Shown: in pieces, positions 1 to 5,137 of the stretch
How positions within the stretch are numbered: position 1 is the stretch's first letter
Layout of the letters: every line of letters starts with the position of its first letter
NCBI GenBank assembly: GCA_035541195.1
Contig: DATKNU010000221.1
Location: forward strand, 1-6,353
DNA from: Muellerivita sp035541195
GTDB lineage: Bacteria; Oederibacteriota; Muellerivitia; Muellerivitales; Muellerivitaceae
Length of the DNA: 6,353 nucleotides
Reading direction: 5' to 3'
Notes under the pieces: generated by a model
Database searches by the model: none
The model's input: the letters and a program-made list of their open reading frames with translations, nothing else
Told to the model about the DNA's origin: nothing
Position numbers and translations under genes: made by a program

Positions 1-297
1 GGGCAAGTCTTCCTGCAGGAGAAAGGCGCAAAGTTGGATGAAGGCGGCCCAGACATAGACCCAAACCACCAAAACCAAGGGCATCACCAGGAGTGTCAAA
101 CCCGAGACCAGCGCCACGATGGCCCAGGAAGTGCTGGCGAAGGCCTCCGAGATCCCCAGTTCCAAGGCGACGCAAACCCCGGTCAAGGCGGCGAAGCGCA
201 AGGCTTGGGACAAGCGGTTGGTTTGAAGGGCTTGGTCGAAAAAACGGCCCGGATCGGTGTAAGCCAATTTCAATTGGTCGAAGTAGGGGCGAAACAT
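1..297 (-). CDS. Yip1-like small membrane protein, N-terminal part (cut by window edge)
   Basis: The minus strand is open from an ATG at 297 to the left edge, giving the first 99 residues of a longer protein. An in-frame TAG lies two codons before the ATG, so this is the earliest possible start. No convincing Shine-Dalgarno sequence precedes it. The N-terminus reads MFRPYFDQLKLAYTDPGRFF, a short amphipathic lead-in. Two hydrophobic stretches follow: a moderate one at about residues 34-50 and a strong one at about 57-90 that contains LLVMPLVLVVWVYVWAAF. The 'DP..FF' lead-in followed by membrane helices resembles bacterial Yip1-domain proteins, which are integral membrane proteins of poorly defined role. 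That family call is an inference from pattern. The gene lies after a strong terminator, so it probably has its own promoter; TATGCT at about 309-314 on the minus strand is a weak -10 candidate. Confidence 0.6.
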   Translation of the reverse strand, partial: MFRPYFDQLKLAYTDPGRFFDQALQTNRLSQALRFAALTGVCVALELGISEAFASTSWAIVALVSGLTLLVMPLVLVVWVYVWAAFIQLCAFLLQEDLP

Positions 298-340
298 GGG
301 CTAAAGTCTAGCATAAACCCCCGGGCCCGACGGGGGCCGA

Positions 341-372
341 AAATAAAAATCCCCGGTCCAAAAGGACCGGGG
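341..372 (-). terminator. Rho-independent terminator after the acidic-protein gene
   Basis: A perfect 9-bp stem (CCCCGGTCC and its complement) encloses an AAAA loop at 351-372. Read on the minus strand it is followed directly by ATTTTTATTT. It starts 26 bp beyond the TAA stop of the acidic-protein gene and has the form of a strong intrinsic terminator for minus-strand transcription. A second GC-rich inverted repeat (CCCCCG/CGGGGG, 318-336) lies just beyond and is followed by only a short TTTATG, so it is a weaker backup at best. Confidence 0.9.
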
Positions 373-397
373 ACGGTTACTGCCTGCCCAGGAAGGC

Positions 398-811
398 TTA
401 GGATTCCTCCAGCCGGGTCAAGGCCTCTTCCCAGGCCTCTTCCATGCTGACCACTTCCCCCTCGGCCACCACCTCGTGCAGGAAGCGCTTCAACTTTGGC
501 GCGTCCTCCACGTCCATCTCGTTTTCCCTCAAAACCTCGGCGACGTCCTCCAAGGTGATGTGTTCCAGGATTTCCTCGGCTTCGCCCTGAAAAAGGCGGC
601 GGGCCTCGATTTTCTCCACCGAGCGGCCGTCTTCCTCGTCGTCGTCTTCGTCATCGTCCTCGTCGTCTTTTTCTTCCTTTTCGGCGCTGTCTAGGTCAAT
701 GGTGTCTTCGTCATCCTCGTCGTCAAAATCATCGTCGTCGCCGTCCTCGGCGTCCAAATCGTCGTCATCATCCTCGAGCTCATCCTCATCATGATTGCTT
801 TTGCGGGCCAA
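398..811 (-). CDS. Small, extremely acidic protein with an Asp/Glu tract and a helical C-terminal domain
   Basis: This is a 137-residue protein of unknown function. Start choice: a TTG at 811 is preceded by a perfect AGGAGG (818-823) at 6-nt spacing, giving MARKSNHDEDE. A further in-frame TTG at 874 lies upstream of the predicted -10 box, so it would not be on that transcript. Residues 8-61 are almost wholly acidic, 42 of 54 being Asp or Glu, and are probably disordered. Residues 65-137 look like a small helical domain with many charged residues (LEDVAEVLREN, APKLKRFLHEVV, MEEAWEEALTRLEES). I see no signal peptide or membrane segment, so it should be cytoplasmic. The composition recalls RNA polymerase delta subunits, acidic chaperones or nucleic-acid mimics. 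In delta, however, the acidic part follows the folded domain, whereas here it comes first, and I see no delta-like domain. The gene has its own promoter and terminator, so it looks monocistronic. Confidence 0.85.
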   Translation of the reverse strand: MARKSNHDEDELEDDDDDLDAEDGDDDDFDDEDDEDTIDLDSAEKEEKDDEDDDEDDDEEDGRSVEKIEARRLFQGEAEEILEHITLEDVAEVLRENEMDVEDAPKLKRFLHEVVAEGEVVSMEEAWEEALTRLEES

Positions 812-817
812 GACGAA

Positions 818-823
818 CCTCCT
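818..823 (-). promoter_or_regulatory. Ribosome binding site that fixes a TTG start
   Basis: A perfect AGGAGG on the minus strand sits 6 nt before the TTG at 811. It is the strongest Shine-Dalgarno match in the window and is the reason for preferring the shorter form of the acidic protein. Confidence 0.85.
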
Positions 824-856
824 GGGAAAAATCGCGCGCACCCTTGCTTCGCCCAA

Positions 857-885
857 TAAATACTTCGACTTCAAAAATAAGTCAA
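857..885 (-). promoter_or_regulatory. Sigma70-type promoter of the acidic-protein gene
   Basis: On the minus strand, TTGACT (885-880) and TATTTA (862-857) are separated by exactly 17 bp. The surrounding stretch is AT-rich in otherwise GC-rich DNA. The -35 box begins 5 bp beyond the TGA stop of the upstream Mrr-like gene, so the promoter fills the short gap between the two genes. Transcription should begin near 850, leaving a leader of about 40 nt before the TTG start at 811. Confidence 0.8.
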
Positions 886-890
886 GCCTT

Positions 891-2651
891 TCAACCCGCG
901 CCCGGGTGACGTCCCCGTAAATTTTCCCAGACGCCCCGGTCCACCAGGTCCACGCCCGAAACCCGGGCCAAATCCCTCGCTTCGGGGGAAAAAAGGGCGG
1001 GGGCCAAAAGCAAACCCCGGTGGCAAAATTCGGAGGACATGATGAAGCTAAACTCGTTGATAAGCCCGTCGGGGATCTGGGCGGCGGCCGGATATTGCTT
1101 GGCCATCACCGCGACCTTGCCGCCCACGATCGGATGGGGATGCTCGGCCACCGCCACGATGGCCCCCGCCCCCGTGCGGCGGGTGCGCAGGAGCTTAAAG
1201 CCCAATCCCCCCAGCAAATTTAGGGTCTCCACCTCGAAGTCATCCAAGGTCATGCGGCTCAAATCCCCCCCGCCGCTGGCCGCGCCCAGCATCCGAGTGT
1301 CCGGGGCCTGGTAGGCCGGGGCCCTCAAAAGCGCCGCCAGCCTCTGGCCGTCGACCAAATCCACGGCGATCTTGCGGCTGATGTTGCGGGCTTCCTCGGT
1401 GAAGACCCCGGTCACCAGGTAAATGCCGCGGCGATAGCCTTCCTGGCGCGCCAATTCGTCCAGTTCGCGCACCAAGTCGGCGTGCACCGCCGCGTTTTCG
1501 GGATATTGGCGGGCCAGGATCATGTACTGCCCCCCCAAGACCGGGTCGGGAAATTCGGCCAGGATTTGCAAAGTGCCCCCGGGGACCTTCTTGGCCTTGG
1601 CGCCGACGAAACCCATCCGGCCCAAGAGCCCCTGGGCCAGTTCCTGAAACTCCGCCAGGGGAAGCGAGCTCAAGGCGCGGCCTTCCCAATCGGCGTCCAG
1701 CGGCGCGGGGGTCGCCAAGGGTTCCCACCCTTCTTCGCGCGCGGCCGCGGCCTCTTCCTTTGGGGGGGCGTAGCGGACCTCCAATTTGGGCGCCTGGGCG
1801 CGGAGCTTCTGCAGCAACTGGGCTTGTTTGCCCTGTTCTTCGGGGAAGGGCTCCACTTCCATGCCGTCGTTGTAGCGGATCTCAAAGGCCGAAAGATCCT
1901 TGAAGAGGCTGGAGTCGGTGAATGTCAGCTGGCGGAAAACATCCCGACGGGCCTTCACGCTCAGCACCGCCCCGTCGTAAAAGCGGGCCTTCAAGTCCAC
2001 GAAGCTCATGATGGCGTCCACCGTCACCGTGGAAACGCTTTCCGAGAGCCCGAAAGCCGTTTGGATCACGTGTAGCGTGTCCTTCAGCAGGGCTTCACGG
2101 AAACGCTGGAAATTGGCCTGCACGCCCCCCGGGGCCGCGCCCCGGAACATGCGGGCGGCGAATTTGATCCGGGGGACCGCGTCCACGGCGTAAACCATCT
2201 TCACGTCGATCTCGGGATACTTTTCGCCCAAGGCGGCGCGGAAGACTTCCTCGAAATGGGCCCAACCGCCCCGGTCAATGGACTCCCGCCGGGAAATGAG
2301 GAGCGCCTGCCGCTGCCGGGCCAAGACGGCTTCCCGCGCGGCCGCTTTTTTCCTGTCCTCGCCGGATTTCAAGAGGATGGCCAGTATCAGCGCGGTCACG
2401 AACAAACCGATGGCCACCGCCACCATGGGGTTTTCGCCGATGAAAACCCAAAAGTCGAAAAAGAAGCCGCGGATCATGCCCAACACCAGGCTGTTGATGA
2501 CCAGGATCGAGAGAAAAACGACCAATCCGGCCATGAGCAAGCCGCCGAACTCGGCTTCCTGCTCGGTGTGGCCCTGGGCCGACAAATGGCCGACCGCCCA
2601 GGCGGCCCCCGGTACCTTGAGCAGGCGTTCCTTCAGCGTCGCGGAGAGCAT
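891..2651 (-). CDS. Membrane-anchored protein with two tandem, degenerate Mrr-like (restriction-endonuclease-fold) domains
   Basis: This is a 586-residue protein from an ATG at 2651, preceded by AGAGG (2657-2661) at 5-nt spacing. Earlier in-frame starts at 2717 and 2744 exist but would put an inverted repeat and a candidate promoter inside the coding region. Two membrane segments lie at about residues 36-60 and 74-94. A basic, Arg/Ala-rich stretch follows (about 96-125), which predicts that the bulk of the protein is cytoplasmic. Residues 129-269 form an unassigned domain containing VLSVKARRDVFRQL. Residues about 270-330 are a charged linker. Two repeats at about 332-443 and 468-579 align with each other: both have LLG..GF, P.(V/I)(L/V)GG, A(R/K)QYP, F..EAR and VDLVD. 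This order matches the Mrr-type endonuclease domain (GF ... Q.K.Y ... T...F...A ... L.DG). The usual catalytic Asp and Gln/Glu positions appear replaced, and only repeat 2 keeps the Lys. I infer a non-cleaving binding or scaffold role, or an uncharacterised membrane-linked defence factor. The function is unknown. Confidence 0.8.
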   Translation of the reverse strand: MLSATLKERLLKVPGAAWAVGHLSAQGHTEQEAEFGGLLMAGLVVFLSILVINSLVLGMIRGFFFDFWVFIGENPMVAVAIGLFVTALILAILLKSGEDRKKAAAREAVLARQRQALLISRRESIDRGGWAHFEEVFRAALGEKYPEIDVKMVYAVDAVPRIKFAARMFRGAAPGGVQANFQRFREALLKDTLHVIQTAFGLSESVSTVTVDAIMSFVDLKARFYDGAVLSVKARRDVFRQLTFTDSSLFKDLSAFEIRYNDGMEVEPFPEEQGKQAQLLQKLRAQAPKLEVRYAPPKEEAAAAREEGWEPLATPAPLDADWEGRALSSLPLAEFQELAQGLLGRMGFVGAKAKKVPGGTLQILAEFPDPVLGGQYMILARQYPENAAVHADLVRELDELARQEGYRRGIYLVTGVFTEEARNISRKIAVDLVDGQRLAALLRAPAYQAPDTRMLGAASGGGDLSRMTLDDFEVETLNLLGGLGFKLLRTRRTGAGAIVAVAEHPHPIVGGKVAVMAKQYPAAAQIPDGLINEFSFIMSSEFCHRGLLLAPALFSPEARDLARVSGVDLVDRGVWENLRGRHPGAG

Positions 2652-2656
2652 GAAAG

Positions 2657-2661
2657 CCTCT
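2657..2661 (-). promoter_or_regulatory. Ribosome binding site supporting the 2651 start
   Basis: AGAGG on the minus strand lies 5 nt before the ATG at 2651. The in-frame ATG at 2717 has only a GGTGG-like stretch about 8 nt upstream. This favours the shorter N-terminus of the Mrr-like protein, which then begins MLSATLKERLL. Confidence 0.55.
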
Positions 2662-2687
2662 TTCCCATCTCGGGGTATTTTCAAAAA

Positions 2688-2705
2688 GCAAGCCGATTGG
2701 CTTGC
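2688..2705 (-). promoter_or_regulatory. Inverted repeat followed by a T-run in the leader of the Mrr-like gene
   Basis: GCAAGCC and GGCTTGC form a perfect 7-bp stem around a 4-nt loop. On the minus strand the stem is followed at once by TTTTT. This has the shape of a small intrinsic terminator, but it sits upstream of the Mrr-like coding region rather than after a gene. It may be a leader attenuator, a block to transcription leaving the gene antisense to mazG, or simply a dyad operator between two divergent genes. The structure is visible in the sequence; the role is inferred. Confidence 0.5.
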
Positions 2706-2715
2706 GGACGGCTTC

Positions 2716-2744
2716 ATGTTAAAGTCCACCCAACCCGGAGGCAA
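2716..2744 (-). promoter_or_regulatory. Candidate sigma70 promoter for the Mrr-like gene
   Basis: On the minus strand, TTGCCT (2744-2739) and TAACAT (2721-2716) lie 17 bp apart; each box matches 4 of 6 consensus positions. Transcription would start near 2709, just before the inverted repeat at 2688-2705, giving a leader of about 58 nt. The -35 box overlaps the mazG ribosome binding site on the other strand. This is a moderate match in a short region. Confidence 0.4.
2737..2741 (+). promoter_or_regulatory. mazG ribosome binding site
   Basis: GGAGG lies 6 nt before the ATG at 2748. It fixes the start of MazG, although the reading frame stays open much further upstream across the antisense strand of the neighbouring gene. 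Confidence 0.85.
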
Positions 2745-2747
2745 GCG

Positions 2748-3446
2748 ATGGATGACGTCAAAAGACTTGAAAAATTAATGACCCGCCTGAGGGCCCCCCG
2801 GGGCTGTCCCTGGGACCGCCGCCAGACCCACCAAAGCCTCAAACCCTATCTTTTGGAAGAGGCCCACGAGGTCTTGGACGCCATCGACCGCGGTTCCATG
2901 GCCGATTTGCGCGAGGAATTGGGGGATCTGCTGTTGCAGGTGGTTTTTCACTCCCAACTGGCCAAGGAGCGGGGCGCCTTTAATTTCCAACAGGTGGCCC
3001 GGGGCATCGGCGACAAGCTCATCCGCCGCCATCCCCACGTCTTCGGCCAGGGGGGAAGCCGTAAAATCGCCGACATCAACCGCAAATGGGAAGAACTCAA
3101 GCGCCAGGAAAAGCCGGGCCGCCGGTCCGCCTTGGACGGCCTGCCGAAATCCCTGCCCGCCCTTTTGCGATCCCAGCGCATGCAGGAAAAAATGGCCAAG
3201 GGCGGGACGGTCCAATCCCGGCGCTCCCCCGCCCCCTGGGCAAAGGCCTTGAAAAGCCTGGCGGCTTCCCGGGGCACGAGGGCTAGGCGCGAAAGGGCCT
3301 TGGGTGAACTCTTGCTGTCCCTTACCCGATGGGCGGGCGAAAACCGCCTCCACGCCGAAATGGCGCTCACCGCCGCCGCGGACCGCCTGGAAAGGGATTA
3401 TCGCCGAAGGGAAAAAAAGGAACGGAAGGCCGGCCGGACTACTTGA
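2748..3446 (+). CDS. mazG: MazG nucleoside triphosphate pyrophosphohydrolase with a degenerate C-terminal domain
   Basis: MazG hydrolyses (d)NTPs to the monophosphate and pyrophosphate in the cytoplasm; it cleans nucleotide pools and has been linked to lowering (p)ppGpp. The start is set by GGAGG 6 nt upstream, giving 232 residues, somewhat shorter than the roughly 260 usual for two-domain MazG. The N-terminal domain is close to consensus: GCPWDRRQTHQSLKPYLLEE (19-38), the EExxE metal motif in EEAHE (37-41), REELGD (56-61), RRHPHVFG (93-100) and KWEELKRQEK (113-122). A typical linker follows (DGLPKSLPALLRSQRMQEK, 130-148). The C-terminal domain (about 149-222) is recognisable by length and by its tail (HAEMALTAAADRLERDYRR). 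However, its two acidic metal motifs are missing: WAKALKSL stands where EEExxE-type residues belong, and RERALGELL where EEELGDLL does. The gene is divergent from the Mrr-like gene and its 3' end overlaps corA by 8 bp. Confidence 0.95.
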   Translation: MDDVKRLEKLMTRLRAPRGCPWDRRQTHQSLKPYLLEEAHEVLDAIDRGSMADLREELGDLLLQVVFHSQLAKERGAFNFQQVARGIGDKLIRRHPHVFGQGGSRKIADINRKWEELKRQEKPGRRSALDGLPKSLPALLRSQRMQEKMAKGGTVQSRRSPAPWAKALKSLAASRGTRARRERALGELLLSLTRWAGENRLHAEMALTAAADRLERDYRRREKKERKAGRTT

Positions 3447-4362
3447 TCGTGCGTCGCAGCACCAACCAAATGGCCCAGCCCAAGAGCGCCATCCCCAGGC
3501 ACAAAAGAACGTAAGCCAGGGCCAGGTTCATGCCCTTGGCCATCTCGGTGTACTCCGACATCCCGCCGATGCCCGCGATGAGGTTGAGGGGCAAAAAGAC
3601 GATGTTGATGATGGTCAGGTCTTTGAGCAGGCGGTTCATGTTGTTGTTGATGATGCTGGCCCGCGCGTCCATCAAACCCGAAAGCACCGTCGAATAGATC
3701 TCGGCCTGTTTGGCGCATTGGTTGTGCTCAATGGCGATGTCTTCCATAAGCCCCAGTTCGCTGCGGCTGAAGCCGATCCTTTCCCATTCCTTGTGCAGTT
3801 TGGTGAGCACCGTGTGGTTGGATTCCAGCGCGTCGATGTAGTAGATGAGGTTCTCGCCCAGGGTGAACATCTGCAGCAGGTACTGGTTGCCCAAGGACGC
3901 GTTGAGTTTGGTCTGGATTTCCCCCGTCAACTGCTTGATGGCCTTCAGGTGCCCCAAGAAATGGTGGATGGTGTGCTGGAGGATGCGCAGCAGCAGGTCC
4001 GGGAGCGTGGCCGCGCCCTGGAATTCCTTTTCCTTGAAGGGGATGATGCCCTCGCTGAGGATGACGGTCAGCCGGTTCTTTTGCAGGTAAAGCCCGATGG
4101 AGGACACTTCCAACTTGAACTGCTGGGAGAAGGACGTGTTGTTGGGCCTTTTCCAGATGACGTAAAGGTCGTCCTGCAGGCACTCCAAGCGGGAAATCTC
4201 GTCCTGGTCCAGGGCCGATTCCAAGGCGTGGGGGTCCAAGTGCAGGCTTTCCAAAAGGTCCTGCTTTTCTTCCTCGCCGGGCAGGGTATAAACCACCACA
4301 TTGGCCGCCCGGGGGTCGCTGGCCTCCACCTGTCCCGCGGTCAGTTTGAAGAATTCCTTCAT
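3439..4362 (-). CDS. corA: CorA-family divalent cation transporter with a GMS signature
   Basis: CorA proteins are inner-membrane pentamers that let Mg2+ (or Co2+, Ni2+, Zn2+ in relatives) into the cell. This 307-residue protein, from an ATG at 4362, has the expected layout: an N-terminal cytoplasmic alpha/beta domain (about 1-125), a long helical stalk (about 126-245), and two C-terminal membrane helices (about 247-266 and 279-301) ending in a basic tail (LRRTIK). The hallmark GMN tripeptide at the end of the first membrane helix is GMS here (GGMSEYTE, 266-273), so substrate choice should not be assumed to be Mg2+. The Shine-Dalgarno sequence is weak (GGGA a few bases upstream). The gene lies 89 bp after the phosphatase gene in the same direction, and its end overlaps the end of mazG, so no separate terminator is visible. 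The family assignment is firm; the ion is not. Confidence 0.92.
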   Translation of the reverse strand: MKEFFKLTAGQVEASDPRAANVVVYTLPGEEEKQDLLESLHLDPHALESALDQDEISRLECLQDDLYVIWKRPNNTSFSQQFKLEVSSIGLYLQKNRLTVILSEGIIPFKEKEFQGAATLPDLLLRILQHTIHHFLGHLKAIKQLTGEIQTKLNASLGNQYLLQMFTLGENLIYYIDALESNHTVLTKLHKEWERIGFSRSELGLMEDIAIEHNQCAKQAEIYSTVLSGLMDARASIINNNMNRLLKDLTIINIVFLPLNLIAGIGGMSEYTEMAKGMNLALAYVLLCLGMALLGWAIWLVLRRTIK

Positions 4363-4395
4363 GATCGATCCCGTCTCGTTTGATGGAGCCGCACT

Positions 4396-4425
4396 GTCGC
4401 CGCCGGGCCGTTACGCGGGGGCGAC
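4396..4425. repeat. GC-rich inverted repeat in the gap between phosphatase and corA
   Basis: GTCGCC (4396-4401) pairs with GGCGAC (4420-4425); past one mismatch, at least three further G-C pairs are possible. No T-run follows on either strand, so it is not a standard intrinsic terminator. It could be a processing or stability hairpin in a phosphatase-corA transcript, or chance in GC-rich DNA. Confidence 0.4.
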
Positions 4426-4451
4426 GGGTGAATCAACCGCGGGTTAAAACC

Positions 4452-5117
4452 CTAGGCCTTCACCTGGTACAACTTCTTCTCCGGCAGGGCCAAGGCGGTC
4501 AAGGCCCCGCCATAGACACAACCCGTGTCCAGGTTGATCCGGTCGCGGGTCACGTCGGTTTTTTCCACCGGGGTATGGCCGTGCACGATCAGTTTGGGCG
4601 TGGGCCGGGGATCCTGCAGGAACTTTCGGCGGATCCATAAAAGGTCGTCCGCGTCCTGGGCGTCCAGGGGCTTGTCCAAATTCACCCCCGCGTGGCAGAA
4701 AAAAACCTCAGGCGTCTCATAGGTCAGGGGCAGGGCGTTGAGGAATTCCACGTGGGTGTGGGGGATGTAGGACTGCAACAGGATATGGATGCCCTCGCCC
4801 CGGACCTCGTCCAACTTTTCCTTGGGGATATAGGACTGCAGGGTCTGGTGCCCCCCGTTCAAAAGCCAATTGGACGCCGCCAAGGGATTGGGCGTCCCCA
4901 ACCAATCCAACAGCATCTGTTCGTGGTTTCCCCGCAGGAAACGCCAATGGGGCTGGCGTTCCTTCACCAGGTAATCCAGCACGCCCTTGCTGTCGGGCCC
5001 CCGGTCGATATAGTCGCCCAGGAAAACGAGCTCGTCCTCGGGTTTCAAGGGTAGTTGGGCGATCAATTCCTGGAGCGGCTTCAAACAACCGTGGATGTCG
5101 CCGATGGCGTAGATCAA
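4452..5117 (-). CDS. Metallophosphatase of the lambda/PrpA-type (PPP family) serine/threonine phosphatases
   Basis: This is a 221-residue cytoplasmic phosphatase, the normal length for the bacterial and phage lambda-phosphatase group, which removes phosphate from Ser/Thr/Tyr residues or small phosphorylated molecules using a two-metal centre. The calcineurin-like motifs are all present and in order: GDIHGC (6-11), GDYIDRGPDS (34-43), RGNHE (62-66), HAGV (142-145), VHGHTP (178-183) and NLDTGC (195-200). The metal ligands and catalytic His therefore appear intact. The start is a TTG at 5117, with AAGGA (5124-5128) 6 nt upstream; no earlier start is sensible because GDIHG must lie near the N-terminus. 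It follows the asmA-like gene by 20 bp and is probably translated from the same mRNA. It could also be a diadenosine tetraphosphatase (ApaH-like) relative, but the size and the NGGHQTLQSY segment fit PrpA/lambda phosphatases better. The substrate is unknown. Confidence 0.93.
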   Translation of the reverse strand: MIYAIGDIHGCLKPLQELIAQLPLKPEDELVFLGDYIDRGPDSKGVLDYLVKERQPHWRFLRGNHEQMLLDWLGTPNPLAASNWLLNGGHQTLQSYIPKEKLDEVRGEGIHILLQSYIPHTHVEFLNALPLTYETPEVFFCHAGVNLDKPLDAQDADDLLWIRRKFLQDPRPTPKLIVHGHTPVEKTDVTRDRINLDTGCVYGGALTALALPEKKLYQVKA

Positions 5118-5123
5118 GGGGCT

Positions 5124-5128
5124 TCCTT
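5124..5128 (-). promoter_or_regulatory. Ribosome binding site for the TTG-initiated phosphatase
   Basis: AAGGA on the minus strand lies 6 nt before the TTG at 5117, inside the 20-bp gap after the asmA-like stop codon. It explains initiation at a non-ATG codon and supports co-transcription with the upstream gene. Confidence 0.75.
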
Positions 5129-5137
5129 TCGGCCGGT

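Noticed and set aside
812..874. Longer form of the acidic protein starting at TTG 874
   Set aside because: The codon lies upstream of the -10 box at 857-862, and a perfect AGGAGG precedes the TTG at 811.
1482..2075. Plus-strand open frame opposite the Mrr-like gene
   Set aside because: It has the His/Gly/Gln/Arg-rich composition typical of antisense shadows; the minus strand shows two internally consistent repeats in the coding frame.
2697..2724. Possible plus-strand promoter for mazG (TTGGCT, 16 bp, TTAAAG)
   Set aside because: The -10 box matches only 3 of 6 consensus positions and overlaps the better minus-strand candidate. It is too weak to annotate, although mazG must have a promoter near here.
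2256..2747. In-frame extension of mazG upstream of 2748
   Set aside because: It would overlap the Mrr-like gene antisense, has no homology-like pattern, and the GGAGG before 2748 together with the standard MazG N-terminus fixes the start.
891..3446. A two-gene defence system made of the Mrr-like protein and MazG
   Set aside because: The genes are divergent, MazG is a common housekeeping enzyme, and no known defence partner or mobile-element mark is present. The neighbourhood alone does not support a joint system.
3304..4383. Long plus-strand open frame opposite corA
   Set aside because: It lies antisense to a clear CorA protein, has no family-like motifs, and runs across the end of mazG in another frame. 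Long antisense frames are expected in GC-rich DNA.
4761..4841. Direct repeat in the phosphatase gene: LQSYIP occurs twice, with 16 of 18 bases identical, 63 bp apart
   Set aside because: Each copy fits its own expected place in the family (the NGG..TL.SY segment and the segment before the L..LPL.YE strand), and the flanking residues do not match. It is probably coincidence and not a duplication.
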